Made by a program: the position numbers and the translations under genes. Source: a virus. From it: DNA of 32,400 nt. Every line of letters begins with the position of its first letter. Position 1 is the stretch's first letter. The notes below the pieces were generated by a model. That model saw nothing but the letters and a program-made list of their open reading frames with translations, was not told the origin of the DNA and searched no databases. The stretch covers positions 1-32,400 of IMG/VR virus record IMGVR_UViG_3300032249_001491. One strand, 5' to 3'. Below, in pieces: positions 10,000-18,264 of this stretch.

Positions 10000-10725
10000 T
10001 TAAACCATTAATAGATTTGAATCATATGGAATTCTTGGTAATCCATTTGGAAAAGGATTTCCAGATAATGGATCATTCAAAACATCAACTATTTCTGCAT
10101 ATTCATCATCATCCATTGTTACTGAGTTGCCAATAGCTTCCTTATAACGAAGATCTAACAATCGTTGAGCTTCTTTATATAGATTCCAAATAAATCGATC
10201 TGTGTTGCCACTATGCATCTTTCGGCCAATCATTTTGTACTTTACTACAGCAATACAATAATCAATAAGTAATTCGGGAATCATTATATGACCACAATCA
10301 TCTTTTTGCCATCCCCAAGTCTTAACAGTTATCTTTTGATCATGATAATTATACATAAACTGTAATACCCCATTTGCAAGTTTCGAAGGATAAACAACAC
10401 AAGTGTTTGTATCTAAATTTCCAATTCTTACCCCTTGGGATCCTCTGTAATTTTGAAAAGAAAAATTTTTAAATAAGTTATTACATTCACATCCATGATC
10501 TCCCCAGATAGCGCCTTCAAATAAAACTGCACAATCAGGTAAAACTAAATTACACCCATCGACTGTTTCAACAGAAATACATGCAGTTAAATAAGCTTTA
10601 CCAACAACCTTTTTAATTTCCCTGGCAATAAAACGATTAATCATTGGTACACTGTCAATAAACATTGGACCAAGTTCATCTTTGATATCGGCAATTATTT
10701 GACTAGAAGAAACAAGTTTGTTCAT
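10000..10725 (-). CDS. Probable head-tail connector/ring protein, 241 aa
   Basis: The ATG at 10725-10723 overlaps the previous stop by four bases (ATGA). The first 70 residues are helical and mixed-charge (SSQIIADIKDELGPMFID...INRFIAREIKKVVG). The middle is beta-rich with several cysteines (CISVETVDGCNLVLPDC; HGCEC). The last third is helical again (ELLIDYCIAVVKYKMIGRK...NLYKEAQRLLDLRYKEA). A helix-beta-helix plan of about 240 residues placed just before the long tail protein is what connector or ring proteins in podovirus tails look like. I cannot tell which ring it would be. The cysteine content (seven or more) is high for a cytoplasmic phage protein. Confidence 0.6.
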   Translation of the reverse strand: MNKLVSSSQIIADIKDELGPMFIDSVPMINRFIAREIKKVVGKAYLTACISVETVDGCNLVLPDCAVLFEGAIWGDHGCECNNLFKNFSFQNYRGSQGVRIGNLDTNTCVVYPSKLANGVLQFMYNYHDQKITVKTWGWQKDDCGHIMIPELLIDYCIAVVKYKMIGRKMHSGNTDRFIWNLYKEAQRLLDLRYKEAIGNSVTMDDDEYAEIVDVLNDPLSGNPFPNGLPRIPYDSNLLMV

Positions 10726-11144
10726 GTTGACTTTTCTTTGTTTATTTTATTCTTTAATCGCAACGCCGTCTGTCTGTTTATACACAATGCAAACGAATTT
10801 TTTTTCATTAATGGATGAGTTAAAGTTATTGAATAATCCATTCTTAGATCACTATCGTACAAAAAGTTTTTATCTTTTAGGAAACGATAACGATGATTAA
10901 GTCGTGCTATGTTCTTTTCAATATCAACTGGCTTTTTTTCAATTTTTAATACTGCATCATTATAAAAAGTAAAACTTCCTTTTTCAAATAGCGAAAACAC
11001 AGCCAATTGCATATAATCACAAAATACATTTTCTGCATTTTGCTTTGTTACGCCATCGACTAAATTCATGTTACGAAGAGCTTTATGAGCTAAGATAACA
11101 AGAGGTTTAGTTTGCTTGTGTAATTTTGTCGCTAATCTGGGCAT
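10722..11144 (-). CDS. Small protein in connector cluster, 140 aa, function unknown
   Basis: Starts at ATG 11144-11142 inside the end of the 280-aa gene (38-base overlap) and overlaps the following 241-aa gene by ATGA, so the three are tightly coupled. The protein is basic, with lysine/arginine-rich ends (MPRLATKLHKQTKPLVILAH and RLKNKINKEKST). A central helical segment contains QNAENVFCDYMQLAVFSLFE. There is no membrane helix or recognisable motif. Its position between two connector-like genes suggests a tail-completion, head-closure or assembly factor, but nothing in the sequence proves that. Confidence 0.65.
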   Translation of the reverse strand: MPRLATKLHKQTKPLVILAHKALRNMNLVDGVTKQNAENVFCDYMQLAVFSLFEKGSFTFYNDAVLKIEKKPVDIEKNIARLNHRYRFLKDKNFLYDSDLRMDYSITLTHPLMKKNSFALCINRQTALRLKNKINKEKST

Positions 11145-11949
11145 CGTTTTCTACATCTAAAATTTGTTCTTTTGTCAACCTAAAGTCTTCTGTCATAATT
11201 CTAAGAATAACAGTATTTAACATATTACCATCTATAGGATATGTATCATTTAAAGTCATTGGACGCTTAGAATTTTTTAATTTTACTTTCCCGGGTCCTT
11301 CGTAAACATTGTTTACTGCAACAAATGATTCTCCTATTTTATATTCTGTTTCATCATGAATAACTAATCCATCATAAACTACGTATTCTAATGCAAGATG
11401 ATAATCATCAGTATATACTAAATTACCTGATTGAATATCCGTTGTTTCAATTACTGTTGCATCCATTGGATTTTGTGGAATTGCATATACTTGTAACAAT
11501 GGAGTATACGGATGGATTTTTGCAAAAGTAGCTTCTTCTCGCCAAACATAATTTTCATGAAATTGAGCTACTGAAGCATCCATTTCATAAAACGAATTAA
11601 AATCTATATTGTAATACTTTTGATTATTTGATGGTTTTGATACACGATAAAGCCCGCGATCCCCAGGTAAAGAAATAATAGCTGGTATTGCAAACTTACC
11701 AATGGATTTACATGATTCTGGAATAGAAGGATCATCAGTTTTTGTGACTAATGTAACCGGTAATACTCCCAATCGTTGTACCCAAGTAGGATCGATTTCA
11801 TCTCCACGATCTACATATTCTCGAATCTGTTTTTCCCGCTTATTATTAAGCATAAACAACAAATTCCTTCTAGAGATAGGAAAGTCTTTTGAGAGTTTAA
11901 AGCGCTGCGCTATAAGCTCTAGTCCACTTATGATTTCTATTACTTTCAT
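11107..11949 (-). CDS. Probable head-tail connector/ring protein, 280 aa
   Basis: First gene of the transcript that carries the tail genes. The ATG at 11949-11947 lies only four bases from a TATCTTTA box, so the message may be leaderless; the next in-frame Met is residue 34. The N-terminal 60 residues are helical and basic (FKLSKDFPISRRNLLFMLNN). Residues 60-250 are beta-rich and aromatic (GLYRVSKPSNNQKYYNIDF; TEYKIGESFVAVNNVYEGPG). The C-terminus is a charged helix (TEDFRLTKEQILDVENDA). Such an alpha-beta architecture next to the 140- and 241-aa genes suits a ring or adaptor protein of a podovirus tail. This is inferred from order and composition. Confidence 0.65.
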   Translation of the reverse strand: MKVIEIISGLELIAQRFKLSKDFPISRRNLLFMLNNKREKQIREYVDRGDEIDPTWVQRLGVLPVTLVTKTDDPSIPESCKSIGKFAIPAIISLPGDRGLYRVSKPSNNQKYYNIDFNSFYEMDASVAQFHENYVWREEATFAKIHPYTPLLQVYAIPQNPMDATVIETTDIQSGNLVYTDDYHLALEYVVYDGLVIHDETEYKIGESFVAVNNVYEGPGKVKLKNSKRPMTLNDTYPIDGNMLNTVILRIMTEDFRLTKEQILDVENDAQISDKITQAN

Positions 11950-11953
11950 GTGC

Positions 11954-11985
11954 TAAAGATACAAAACAAAAAACGCCCAGTACAA
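11954..11985 (-). promoter_or_regulatory. Bacteroidota-type promoter before the 280-aa gene
   Basis: On the minus strand, TTG (11985-11983) is followed after 21 bases by TATCTTTA (11961-11954), matching TTG-N(19-21)-TAnnTTTG except for the last base. The TTG falls in the loop of the upstream terminator hairpin. Only GCAC separates the box from the ATG. Confidence 0.55.
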
Positions 11986-11995
11986 GTACCGAGCG
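11968..11995 (-). terminator. Terminator after the 338-aa gene
   Basis: Minus-strand hairpin CGCTCGGTA-CTTG-TACTGGGCG (11995-11974, two G-U pairs, CUUG-type tetraloop) followed by six T (11973-11968). On the plus strand the same hairpin is followed by five T, so it may work in both directions. Confidence 0.8.
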
Positions 11996-12023
11996 CTTTT
12001 TCTCAATCAGGAAAAGGGAATTT

Positions 12024-13040
12024 TTATAATGCTTGTAAAGCAGCAAGATAAGCAGCATATCCAGCAGCAGTATTATCAGCATAAATGCCATAATATGTTT
12101 CTGAATCAGCTCTTACACCAGCTTGCTCATGAATGATAGAAGAATTATCATCTTGCTTTTTAACTCCAATTATGATTAAATTGTAGTTTTTACCAGCAAC
12201 AAAATCTTCTGTTGCATAAGTGAATTCCATGCGACCACGAATAAGATTATTGGTTAAGTTATCCCAAACTGGTTTCATTCGAGCCATAATTGCACCAGTT
12301 CCAAATTGATATACAGCAGCTGTAACAGTTACAATATCAGTTTTTGGAACGTTTAATCCTGGCAATAAATGCGTTTGGCCACCATTGTATGGAGCTTCTA
12401 AAGAATAGTAATCTCCATCATCCAACACTCTGAATTGAACTCCTAATGTTGGACCTGCAGCTGCAACAAATGGTCCTGGACCAGTTGAAGATGCAAGTGA
12501 TTCTCCATTGACAAAGTTTACGTTTGTCGTAATCATTCCAATGTTTGCAGTTCCTGATGCAGAAGAAATAACAATTCCTTTTGCTCCCGAAGTAGCACCA
12601 GTAATCGTTGCTCCTACAGTAAACGTTCCAGCAGCATGCGTTTGTGTTACCACAGCATATGCTTTAGAATTTACTCTTGGTTGACGATTATATTTAGCTG
12701 CCCATGCAGAATAAATATTATGCTTGTCCGTTGCAGCAGTTCCTGTAACAATACCCGTTTTATGTCCAAACTTTTTAGTTCCAAAAGTATGTCCATGTTC
12801 GCGTTCATCAATAGACAATCCAAACTGATACAAGGTTCCTGATGCTGGAGCAGCAGTTAATGAAATCGTTTGAACTTTTTTTGTTTCTGCTAAAGCAGGA
12901 ACTTCTCGTACATCTTTTGTCCACTCGGACGTCTTAATAGGTGGCAAGCCTTTAATAGTAATAACACCTCCAGAGCTGACAACATCGCCTGCTATAGGAA
13001 GGTTAAAAACCATAACTTTGGCCAATCTCAAATCGTTCAT
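12024..13040 (-). CDS. Structural protein with inserted beta module, 338 aa (auxiliary head or tail protein candidate)
   Basis: Monocistronic: it has its own TATCTTTG box upstream and a strong terminator downstream, which suits a protein needed in many copies. The protein is beta-rich, alanine/glycine/threonine-rich and low in cysteine. At about residues 135-200 lies a module beginning THAAGTFTVGATITGATSG and ending VNFVNGESL. This G-x-T-I-T-G-x-T-S-G-A...F-x-x-G-E pattern is a small repeat-type beta domain often seen in phage structural proteins. The flanking parts (1-130 and 215-338) read as a single interrupted domain, so the module looks like an insertion. Candidates are an auxiliary capsid protein, a tail-tube-like protein or a decoration protein. 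I cannot choose among them from sequence alone. Confidence 0.7.
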   Translation of the reverse strand: MNDLRLAKVMVFNLPIAGDVVSSGGVITIKGLPPIKTSEWTKDVREVPALAETKKVQTISLTAAPASGTLYQFGLSIDEREHGHTFGTKKFGHKTGIVTGTAATDKHNIYSAWAAKYNRQPRVNSKAYAVVTQTHAAGTFTVGATITGATSGAKGIVISSASGTANIGMITTNVNFVNGESLASSTGPGPFVAAAGPTLGVQFRVLDDGDYYSLEAPYNGGQTHLLPGLNVPKTDIVTVTAAVYQFGTGAIMARMKPVWDNLTNNLIRGRMEFTYATEDFVAGKNYNLIIIGVKKQDDNSSIIHEQAGVRADSETYYGIYADNTAAGYAAYLAALQAL

Positions 13041-13070
13041 CTTGACGTTTATTTTTATTGGTTATGAGAA

Positions 13071-13078
13071 CAAAGATA
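13071..13078 (-). promoter_or_regulatory. TAnnTTTG promoter box before the 338-aa gene
   Basis: Minus-strand TATCTTTG, 30 bases before the ATG at 13040. It overlaps the short gap after the 261-aa gene. I see no clear -33 TTG at the usual distance. Confidence 0.5.
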
Positions 13079-13082
13079 GCAA

Positions 13083-13868
13083 TTAAGCTTTAGTAGCTTC
13101 ATAATCTGCATTATTTTTTCGTTCATAATCACCAGAATTTCCAGTTAAATAACGAGCAGCTATTGCAGCAATTTCATCAAGCGTGTTTACAGGCATCTCA
13201 ATATCACTAATTGCATATACACTATCGGTAGATGTTGCTACTACAGAAGCTACTGCATTAAATACGCTACCCTCTGTAAATGTTGTGGTACCATCATTTA
13301 AAGTTCCTTCTTCAATCCAATATTTTTGACCTGCAAGTAATAAAGATCCACTAACAAAAGGAACCGCTGTTAAATACTTGGGTTGACGAATGTAATCTAA
13401 ATAAGCAGCTTGAACGCCATTTAATCCTCCACCATACTTAATCTCAATATTATTTCTATACTCCATATGACGAATATCAGTTTCGCTTGGACGATCTAAG
13501 AAATTTATAATCGCTGGTTTTTCTTCATTAAAAGTCAATGAAGTAGAAGGTTGTTCTATTAAATTAGTAAGTTTTACCAATAATCCAATATCATACCAAT
13601 AATCATCAGGTAATGTTGCAATATTTTTAACAAGTACCAACGGTTTTCTTCTTTCTACAATAGTTCGTAAAGAGCTCTTTATTCGTTGAAAAGATTCAAA
13701 TGAATATGGACGATTAGATTTTTTTACATCGTCATATAAATCTTGAATGTATTGTCGAGTTGCAGTATTGAGTGCTGGAATAATATCTTCTACAATAGTC
13801 CATCTTTGTGAACGTTGAGCATTTAATAATCGATATACTCCATTAATTAAATCGCCTAAGTGTTGCAT
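13083..13868 (-). CDS. Structural protein, 261 aa, with inserted beta module
   Basis: The ATG at 13868-13866 follows a TATATTTG box by 11 bases. Residues 1-75 are helical (LINGVYRLLNAQRSQRWTIV...ALNTATRQYIQDLYDDV). The central part is alpha/beta (IATLPDDYWYDIGLLVKLTN; GGLNGVQAAYLDYIRQPKYL). Residues 172-212 (SGSLLLAGQKYWIEEGTL, then TTFTEGSVFNAV) resemble the short Y-x-V-x-x-G-x-V-x-Y-x-G-x-x-Y-x-x-G-E-x-F beta insert common in phage structural proteins. The C-terminus is helical (LDEIAAIAARYLTG). The position between the MCP block and the connector genes suggests a head-completion, collar or ring protein. The function is inferred only. Confidence 0.65.
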   Translation of the reverse strand: MQHLGDLINGVYRLLNAQRSQRWTIVEDIIPALNTATRQYIQDLYDDVKKSNRPYSFESFQRIKSSLRTIVERRKPLVLVKNIATLPDDYWYDIGLLVKLTNLIEQPSTSLTFNEEKPAIINFLDRPSETDIRHMEYRNNIEIKYGGGLNGVQAAYLDYIRQPKYLTAVPFVSGSLLLAGQKYWIEEGTLNDGTTTFTEGSVFNAVASVVATSTDSVYAISDIEMPVNTLDEIAAIAARYLTGNSGDYERKNNADYEATKA

Positions 13869-13879
13869 GGTTTTTTTTT

Positions 13880-13887
13880 CAAATATA
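13880..13887 (-). promoter_or_regulatory. TAnnTTTG promoter box before the 261-aa gene
   Basis: Minus-strand TATATTTG sits directly after the T-run of the upstream terminator and 11 bases before the ATG at 13868. A run of A follows the box, giving a short A-rich leader. Confidence 0.55.
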
Positions 13888-13914
13888 AAAAAAGCTCCTG
13901 ATTAAAGGAGCTTT
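13887..13914 (-). terminator. Terminator after the 403-aa gene
   Basis: Minus-strand hairpin AAAGCTCCT-TTAATC-AGGAGCTTT (13914-13891), a perfect 9-bp stem with a 6-base loop, followed by a T-run to 13887. It separates the 403-aa gene from the 261-aa gene. Confidence 0.9.
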
Positions 13915-13929
13915 TATTTCTAATTAAGA

Positions 13930-15141
13930 TTATGGATTAGCTTTTTTTCTTCCTGGTGTTGCTGGTGGTGGTGGTGGATTTTCTTGTGTTTTAGCACCTC
14001 CCGCTGCAACTGTAGCAATATCAAAATCTTCTTTCGGTTTTTCTTCAGCAGTTTTTCCGTCCAAACTTTCTTCAAAAATTTTAAGATCATCTGGTTTACT
14101 TTCGTTAATTGGAGTCTTAAAAAATGTTTCATCTACTTCATTTTTTGAACCACCATTGTTAACATCAACAGATTCTGTGTTAAATGTTTGTTTGAAAATT
14201 TCAGCTTGCTTTTTTAGCTCATCATTAGAAAGAGTTTGCTCTGGAACTAATTCTTGACTTAAAAACAATCCTTTTTTCTCAACTAAGTTATCTTGTAATA
14301 CTTTTAACTCAGTTTCTCTACGTTTTTGTTTTTCTGTATACAAATCTTGAGAACGAGCATCAAGCACTGCTAATGTTTGGCGATCCATCAATAAAGCCGT
14401 TGCAGCTCCTTCTAATGTATATCCAAGAACTTGACCAGTAAAAGAAACAAATCCTTTCTTTTCATCTTGAACAATTTGTCCAGTAGATAAACAACGAGTG
14501 ATAATTACTAACACTTTTGTTTTCTCAATATTTGTCATACGTTCAACCATCATAGATGTTTTAGCTGAACAAGCTTTTTCAAGTTCATTACGTAAAACAA
14601 ATACAGACATTTCGTCGGCTCCTGAAACAACAGTTCTACCAATACCAACTACCATTTCATCACTTAATGTACCTAACCATTCTTCAAGTTGACGTACAGT
14701 TTTTCTGTGTAATGTAGCTTTTCTTGCGTCTTCTTCCGGATCAAATAATTCGAAACGAGCTTTAAATCCAGAAATCTTGTTTAATTCAGATCCTTTTATT
14801 TCCGCATGTCCTTTTACAATATGATACTCAATAGCTTCATTTCTATTGGAGAGATCATATTGTTGTTGGACATTGATATAGATTTGTTTCCAATTGTACG
14901 TTCCATCTGCATTTTTTGATACAGGAATTCCATAATAACAATTATTCAATCGATTATAATAATTCCGGAATCGTAATGTAGAATCCACCTTTTTTTGGTT
15001 TTCTCCATTTCTACTTTTGTTCAGGGACTGAACAATAACTATTTTTTGTCCCATTTCAACATCTTGTATATCAAACAAGCGTTGTGCATCATATTGAATT
15101 GATGGTGTTTCAATTCCTAATTTTCTGATTTCAGGTCTCAT
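13930..15141 (-). CDS. Virion or assembly protein of unknown function, 403 aa
   Basis: Lies between the MCP terminator and a second terminator, so it is probably its own transcript. Residues 1-150 are mixed alpha/beta (KIVIVQSLNKSRNGENQKKV; NNCYYGIPVSKNADG). Residues 150-300 are helical (LHRKTVRQLEEWLGTLSDEM; FVLRNELEKACSAKTSMMVE), with a coiled-coil stretch at about 270-310 (LYTEKQKRRETELKVLQDNL). The last 100 residues are acidic and low-complexity, ending in a proline run and a basic tail (ENPPPPPATPGRKKANP). The disordered tail suggests a docking or packaging signal. I do not recognise the family; its neighbours point to head assembly. Confidence 0.65.
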   Translation of the reverse strand: MRPEIRKLGIETPSIQYDAQRLFDIQDVEMGQKIVIVQSLNKSRNGENQKKVDSTLRFRNYYNRLNNCYYGIPVSKNADGTYNWKQIYINVQQQYDLSNRNEAIEYHIVKGHAEIKGSELNKISGFKARFELFDPEEDARKATLHRKTVRQLEEWLGTLSDEMVVGIGRTVVSGADEMSVFVLRNELEKACSAKTSMMVERMTNIEKTKVLVIITRCLSTGQIVQDEKKGFVSFTGQVLGYTLEGAATALLMDRQTLAVLDARSQDLYTEKQKRRETELKVLQDNLVEKKGLFLSQELVPEQTLSNDELKKQAEIFKQTFNTESVDVNNGGSKNEVDETFFKTPINESKPDDLKIFEESLDGKTAEEKPKEDFDIATVAAGGAKTQENPPPPPATPGRKKANP

Positions 15142-15180
15142 AGTTGAGGATTTTTTGATCTTTTGGGATCGGTTAAATTA

Positions 15181-15205
15181 TAAAAGGGGAGATGTTAATC
15201 TCCCC
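15181..15205 (-). terminator. Terminator after the major capsid gene
   Basis: Minus-strand hairpin GGGGAGA-TTAACA-TCTCCCC (15205-15186), a 7-bp GC-rich stem, followed by TTTTA. It begins 20 bases after the MCP stop codon. Termination here would give the MCP its own high-level message end. Confidence 0.9.
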
Positions 15206-15224
15206 TGTGTGAATTAATATTTAA

Positions 15225-16712
15225 TTAAATAAAGCTTCTTTTGATGATGCCACAACTTTTGATGTTGTAAACAAAAATACCATCTTGCTTCAAGCAATGG
15301 TATTCTAATGCATCAACGCCAGAAGTAGCATCTTTTTGCAACCAACCAGTTAAACCATTAACATAAGTTGATACCATGGAACGGTTAATTCCATAAGCTC
15401 CTTTTGTTAAGATTTCAACGTTTCTTTGGTTTCCTTTACCTGTCTTAGAACGATCTAAGTAGATATAAGAACCTGCTAACATTGGATCACCGTCGGATGC
15501 TTTGTTTGCATAACGCTCTTCGTCAGAAAACATTGGATGTTCACAGAATGTTAATTTTGTTCCACTCCAGATGAATGTATCAAAATTACCACCTACTTCA
15601 ACATCGCCTAACGTAGCTCCAGTCTTTTGATGACTTCCACCAAATGAATTAACCCAAGCTAACTGAAGTACCGTTTGTGCTTTTAAGTAACCAGTAGTTC
15701 CTGTTACAACAGTAAACTCTTGAGAGATCCCTGAACCATACGCTGTTGAAGAATACTTTTTCAACATAGTAATCATGTCCTTATGATCGTCAAGCGTTGC
15801 CATTCCATCAGTATCAGAACCCCAAGAAATGTTTCCATCTTCAATTTGAGGAATCAAACCATCACCGGCAGTAATCGGTTTTCCTGTAGCTGGATCAATC
15901 TGATTTGAAACTTGTAACAAGTTACCTGCTTCATCACGCATTGTCGAGCGACCATGCCACTTAGCATGTTCATCTTCCATCATAAACTGAACACGTACTT
16001 GTTGCTCTTTTTCAAACAACCATCCTTTGTCGTTATTGAACATTACCCATGTAACTGTCGTCAACGCATCTCCAGTCATTCCTAAAGACTTACGTTGAGT
16101 TGTTAAATGGTTGATGTAATAATCTTCAAAGAAAGCACGTGAGTAACCTCTTTTCGATCCTTCTTCATACGAAGTGTTTCCACCAAAACAAGTCTTTTCT
16201 CCTGCTTGTGGTGCAACATCATCTGCATAAACAAATACGTGACCGTTGTTTGATTGGAATTGATATACCCAACCTCCACCAGCTACAGAAGCAGGCGTTC
16301 CTGGTCCCATTACACGCGCTGAAAACGAATCATTATAAAATGCAACGTTCATTCCAGGATACAATAAATTTTCACGAACACGCAAAGAAAACGAACCATC
16401 AGATCCTGATGTTCCTACTTGTCCTAAGATCACAGTCTTTCTTTGCAAACGACCCATAACAGCATAACGATAACCTACGTCACCGATTAATTTGTCACTA
16501 GGGATAACACCAATCTTTGTTTTAGTGTTATTTGATACAGTGTCCCACATTGTTTGAGCTCCACCCACAATTAGGGTTGAAAGCATACGTGGTTCTGCAT
16601 ATTGAATAACGTCACGAATTTGTGGCGCTACCTTTTGATTTTCAGTCAAATTGGATGCAAGCGTACAAGTTTGGTCAAACTGACGTTGCATGGTCTTTAT
16701 CATTAAGCCCAT
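15225..16712 (-). CDS. Probable major capsid protein (HK97-fold), 495 aa
   Basis: A 495-residue protein starting at ATG 16712-16710. Other in-frame Met codons at residues 4 and 8 are possible starts. It follows the scaffold-like gene and is followed by a strong terminator. The N-terminal 45 residues are helical and polar, consistent with the HK97 N-arm (IKTMQRQFDQTCTLASNLTE). Residues 85-180 (MGRLQRKTVILGQVG; NLLYPGMNVAFYNDSF) are beta-rich like an E-loop plus an inserted domain. The core holds long helices (YSRAFFEDYYINHLTTQRKS) and a late CEHPMFSDEERY segment followed by YIYLDRSKTG, similar to the HPxxDD-type segment of crAss-like capsid proteins. Length and gene order (TerL, portal, scaffold, then this gene) make the assignment likely. 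The fold is inferred, not modelled. Confidence 0.8.
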   Translation of the reverse strand: MGLMIKTMQRQFDQTCTLASNLTENQKVAPQIRDVIQYAEPRMLSTLIVGGAQTMWDTVSNNTKTKIGVIPSDKLIGDVGYRYAVMGRLQRKTVILGQVGTSGSDGSFSLRVRENLLYPGMNVAFYNDSFSARVMGPGTPASVAGGGWVYQFQSNNGHVFVYADDVAPQAGEKTCFGGNTSYEEGSKRGYSRAFFEDYYINHLTTQRKSLGMTGDALTTVTWVMFNNDKGWLFEKEQQVRVQFMMEDEHAKWHGRSTMRDEAGNLLQVSNQIDPATGKPITAGDGLIPQIEDGNISWGSDTDGMATLDDHKDMITMLKKYSSTAYGSGISQEFTVVTGTTGYLKAQTVLQLAWVNSFGGSHQKTGATLGDVEVGGNFDTFIWSGTKLTFCEHPMFSDEERYANKASDGDPMLAGSYIYLDRSKTGKGNQRNVEILTKGAYGINRSMVSTYVNGLTGWLQKDATSGVDALEYHCLKQDGIFVYNIKSCGIIKRSFI

Positions 16713-16765
16713 GGCTAATAAGGTTTTTGAGATTAGAAATAATTTCTCAAACCATTATGCCTCTA

Positions 16766-17935
16766 TCAATCCTCATAAATTTTATTCCAAGAAGCAAACG
16801 GCTTGTCACTTTTTCCCTTTTCCGTTGCTGAAGCTGCCGCAGACCTTTTTAGTTCTTTCGAATCAGATAAATTATGAAGTTTATTAGAAACCTCTGCTTT
16901 TACATCAGCGCTTGCAGCGGTTTTAATTGAGGATTTGACTTTATCGCCAAACTCTTTATTCATAATATAATCAGTAACCGCTATTGGATCGGATTCAAAC
17001 GCTTTGCGATATTCTCCTTTTAGCCAACGGTTCTTAATTACTTGTTTACTCTGATCTGAGATAGGAACACCATTGAAATCCTTGCGTTGCTCAATTTCTT
17101 TGATAATCCTTTTATTATCAGTCTCCGACGATACAAATATAGAATTTTTTCTTTGTTCAAGAAATTCGTTATTTTCTTTTATTTTATCAGCAATTGTTTG
17201 TTTTGCTAATTTGTGAAGTTGGTTATCAATGTTATTTACAACAGCATCAAATTTTCCATCTTCTTTTAATTTGTCAATTTGCGTATCAATCCATGCATCT
17301 GCTTTTCCATCTAATTTATAAGCTTCACGAACTTTTTTCTCCGCAGGCATCACAAGCATTTCATAGTACTCTGCAACTGGATTAAAGAAATCATTAAGAT
17401 CTCCTCCCTCTTCTAAAAACGACAAAAGGTTAACTCCATCTTTACCATATTTTTCTTCAGTAATTTCTATGGAAGCAGAAGTTTTTAATTCTTCAAATTT
17501 TTCTTCAATTGCTGCAACAAATTCTTCAATAGAATCTTCATTCAATTTACGCAATTTAATTTCATTTGCTAAATCATGAAACGTTGAAGTCTGTTCAACA
17601 ATATCTTTATCTGTTAACTCAACCTCTAATATTTTAGGAGTATTACCTTCTGTATTGTCATCTCCTTCATCTCCAGCTTTAGGATCTAGATCTGCTTTAT
17701 TATTTTCTTTGTCTCCAGGTTCAGGATCTGGTTTATCAGTTCCATTTAAAAACTTTTTTTCTTCTTCTGTAAGTTCTGTAGATGATGCTACAATAGAAGG
17801 ATCTGGTACCGTTGGTCCAGTAAATGATGAAACTGGAATTTTTTCGAATAGCTCTTCAGCTGACAAGTCTTTGTCTTCTTTTTGTCCGCCTGCAGCTTGT
17901 TGGTCTGTGTTGCGGATTGCGTGAATTAATTTCAT
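16766..17935 (-). CDS. Probable capsid scaffolding protein, 389 aa
   Basis: Acidic, highly charged and helical, immediately upstream of the major capsid gene (53-base gap). This is the classical place and composition for a scaffold. Residues 20-110 are disordered and rich in D, E, P and G (TDKPDPEPGDKENNKAD). Residues 110-300 are long charged helices with coiled-coil character (EDSIEEFVAAIEEKFEELK; NEFLEQRKNSIF). The C-terminal 60 residues are basic and serine/alanine-rich (KELKRSAAASATEKGKSDKP), fitting the basic end with which scaffolds contact the capsid protein. No protease catalytic triad is visible. The gene starts 14 bases after the 99-aa gene ends and is probably co-transcribed with it. 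Confidence 0.7.
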   Translation of the reverse strand: MKLIHAIRNTDQQAAGGQKEDKDLSAEELFEKIPVSSFTGPTVPDPSIVASSTELTEEEKKFLNGTDKPDPEPGDKENNKADLDPKAGDEGDDNTEGNTPKILEVELTDKDIVEQTSTFHDLANEIKLRKLNEDSIEEFVAAIEEKFEELKTSASIEITEEKYGKDGVNLLSFLEEGGDLNDFFNPVAEYYEMLVMPAEKKVREAYKLDGKADAWIDTQIDKLKEDGKFDAVVNNIDNQLHKLAKQTIADKIKENNEFLEQRKNSIFVSSETDNKRIIKEIEQRKDFNGVPISDQSKQVIKNRWLKGEYRKAFESDPIAVTDYIMNKEFGDKVKSSIKTAASADVKAEVSNKLHNLSDSKELKRSAAASATEKGKSDKPFASWNKIYED

Positions 17936-17949
17936 GTTTTTTTATTTAA

Positions 17950-18249
17950 TTATTTTTTTTCTTCCTTTTTTTCTTCCGTTGGATTTTCGTTCATTTCATG
18001 ATTAGAAACTCCAATTACTTTAAAACGGAATCCTTGTTTTCCTTTTTTTTCTTCAGGATAATCTAGAATAGAATTTTCTGTCATTATTGTTTCTATAGTC
18101 AAAATACATTTATCTCCAACACTCCATTTTTTTGCTTCAGGCAATTGCATTTCATCAAAACTTAATGAAGGGCGATTATCCCAAGATTCTTTTTTTGAAG
18201 GACCTGATAATTTATTAAACTGAGGTGCCTTTGTAACAATTTTTGCCAT
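17950..18249 (-). CDS. Small head-region protein, 99 aa
   Basis: I place the start at ATG 18249-18247 (MAKIVTKAPQF). An upstream in-frame TTG at 18267 would lie inside the TAACTTTG promoter box, so it is unlikely to be used. The protein has a polar N-terminus, a beta-rich core (KKWSVGDKCILTIETIMTEN; KQGFRFKVIGVSNHEM) and a very acidic/basic lysine-glutamate tail (NPTEEKKEEKK). The W-x-V-G-D-K-x-x-L-x-I-E pattern followed by F-x-V-x-x-V is seen in small proteins of other phage head clusters, but I cannot name a function. It heads the transcript that leads into the scaffold and MCP genes. Confidence 0.65.
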   Translation of the reverse strand: MAKIVTKAPQFNKLSGPSKKESWDNRPSLSFDEMQLPEAKKWSVGDKCILTIETIMTENSILDYPEEKKGKQGFRFKVIGVSNHEMNENPTEEKKEEKK

Positions 18250-18264
18250 GGTATATATTTTTTT

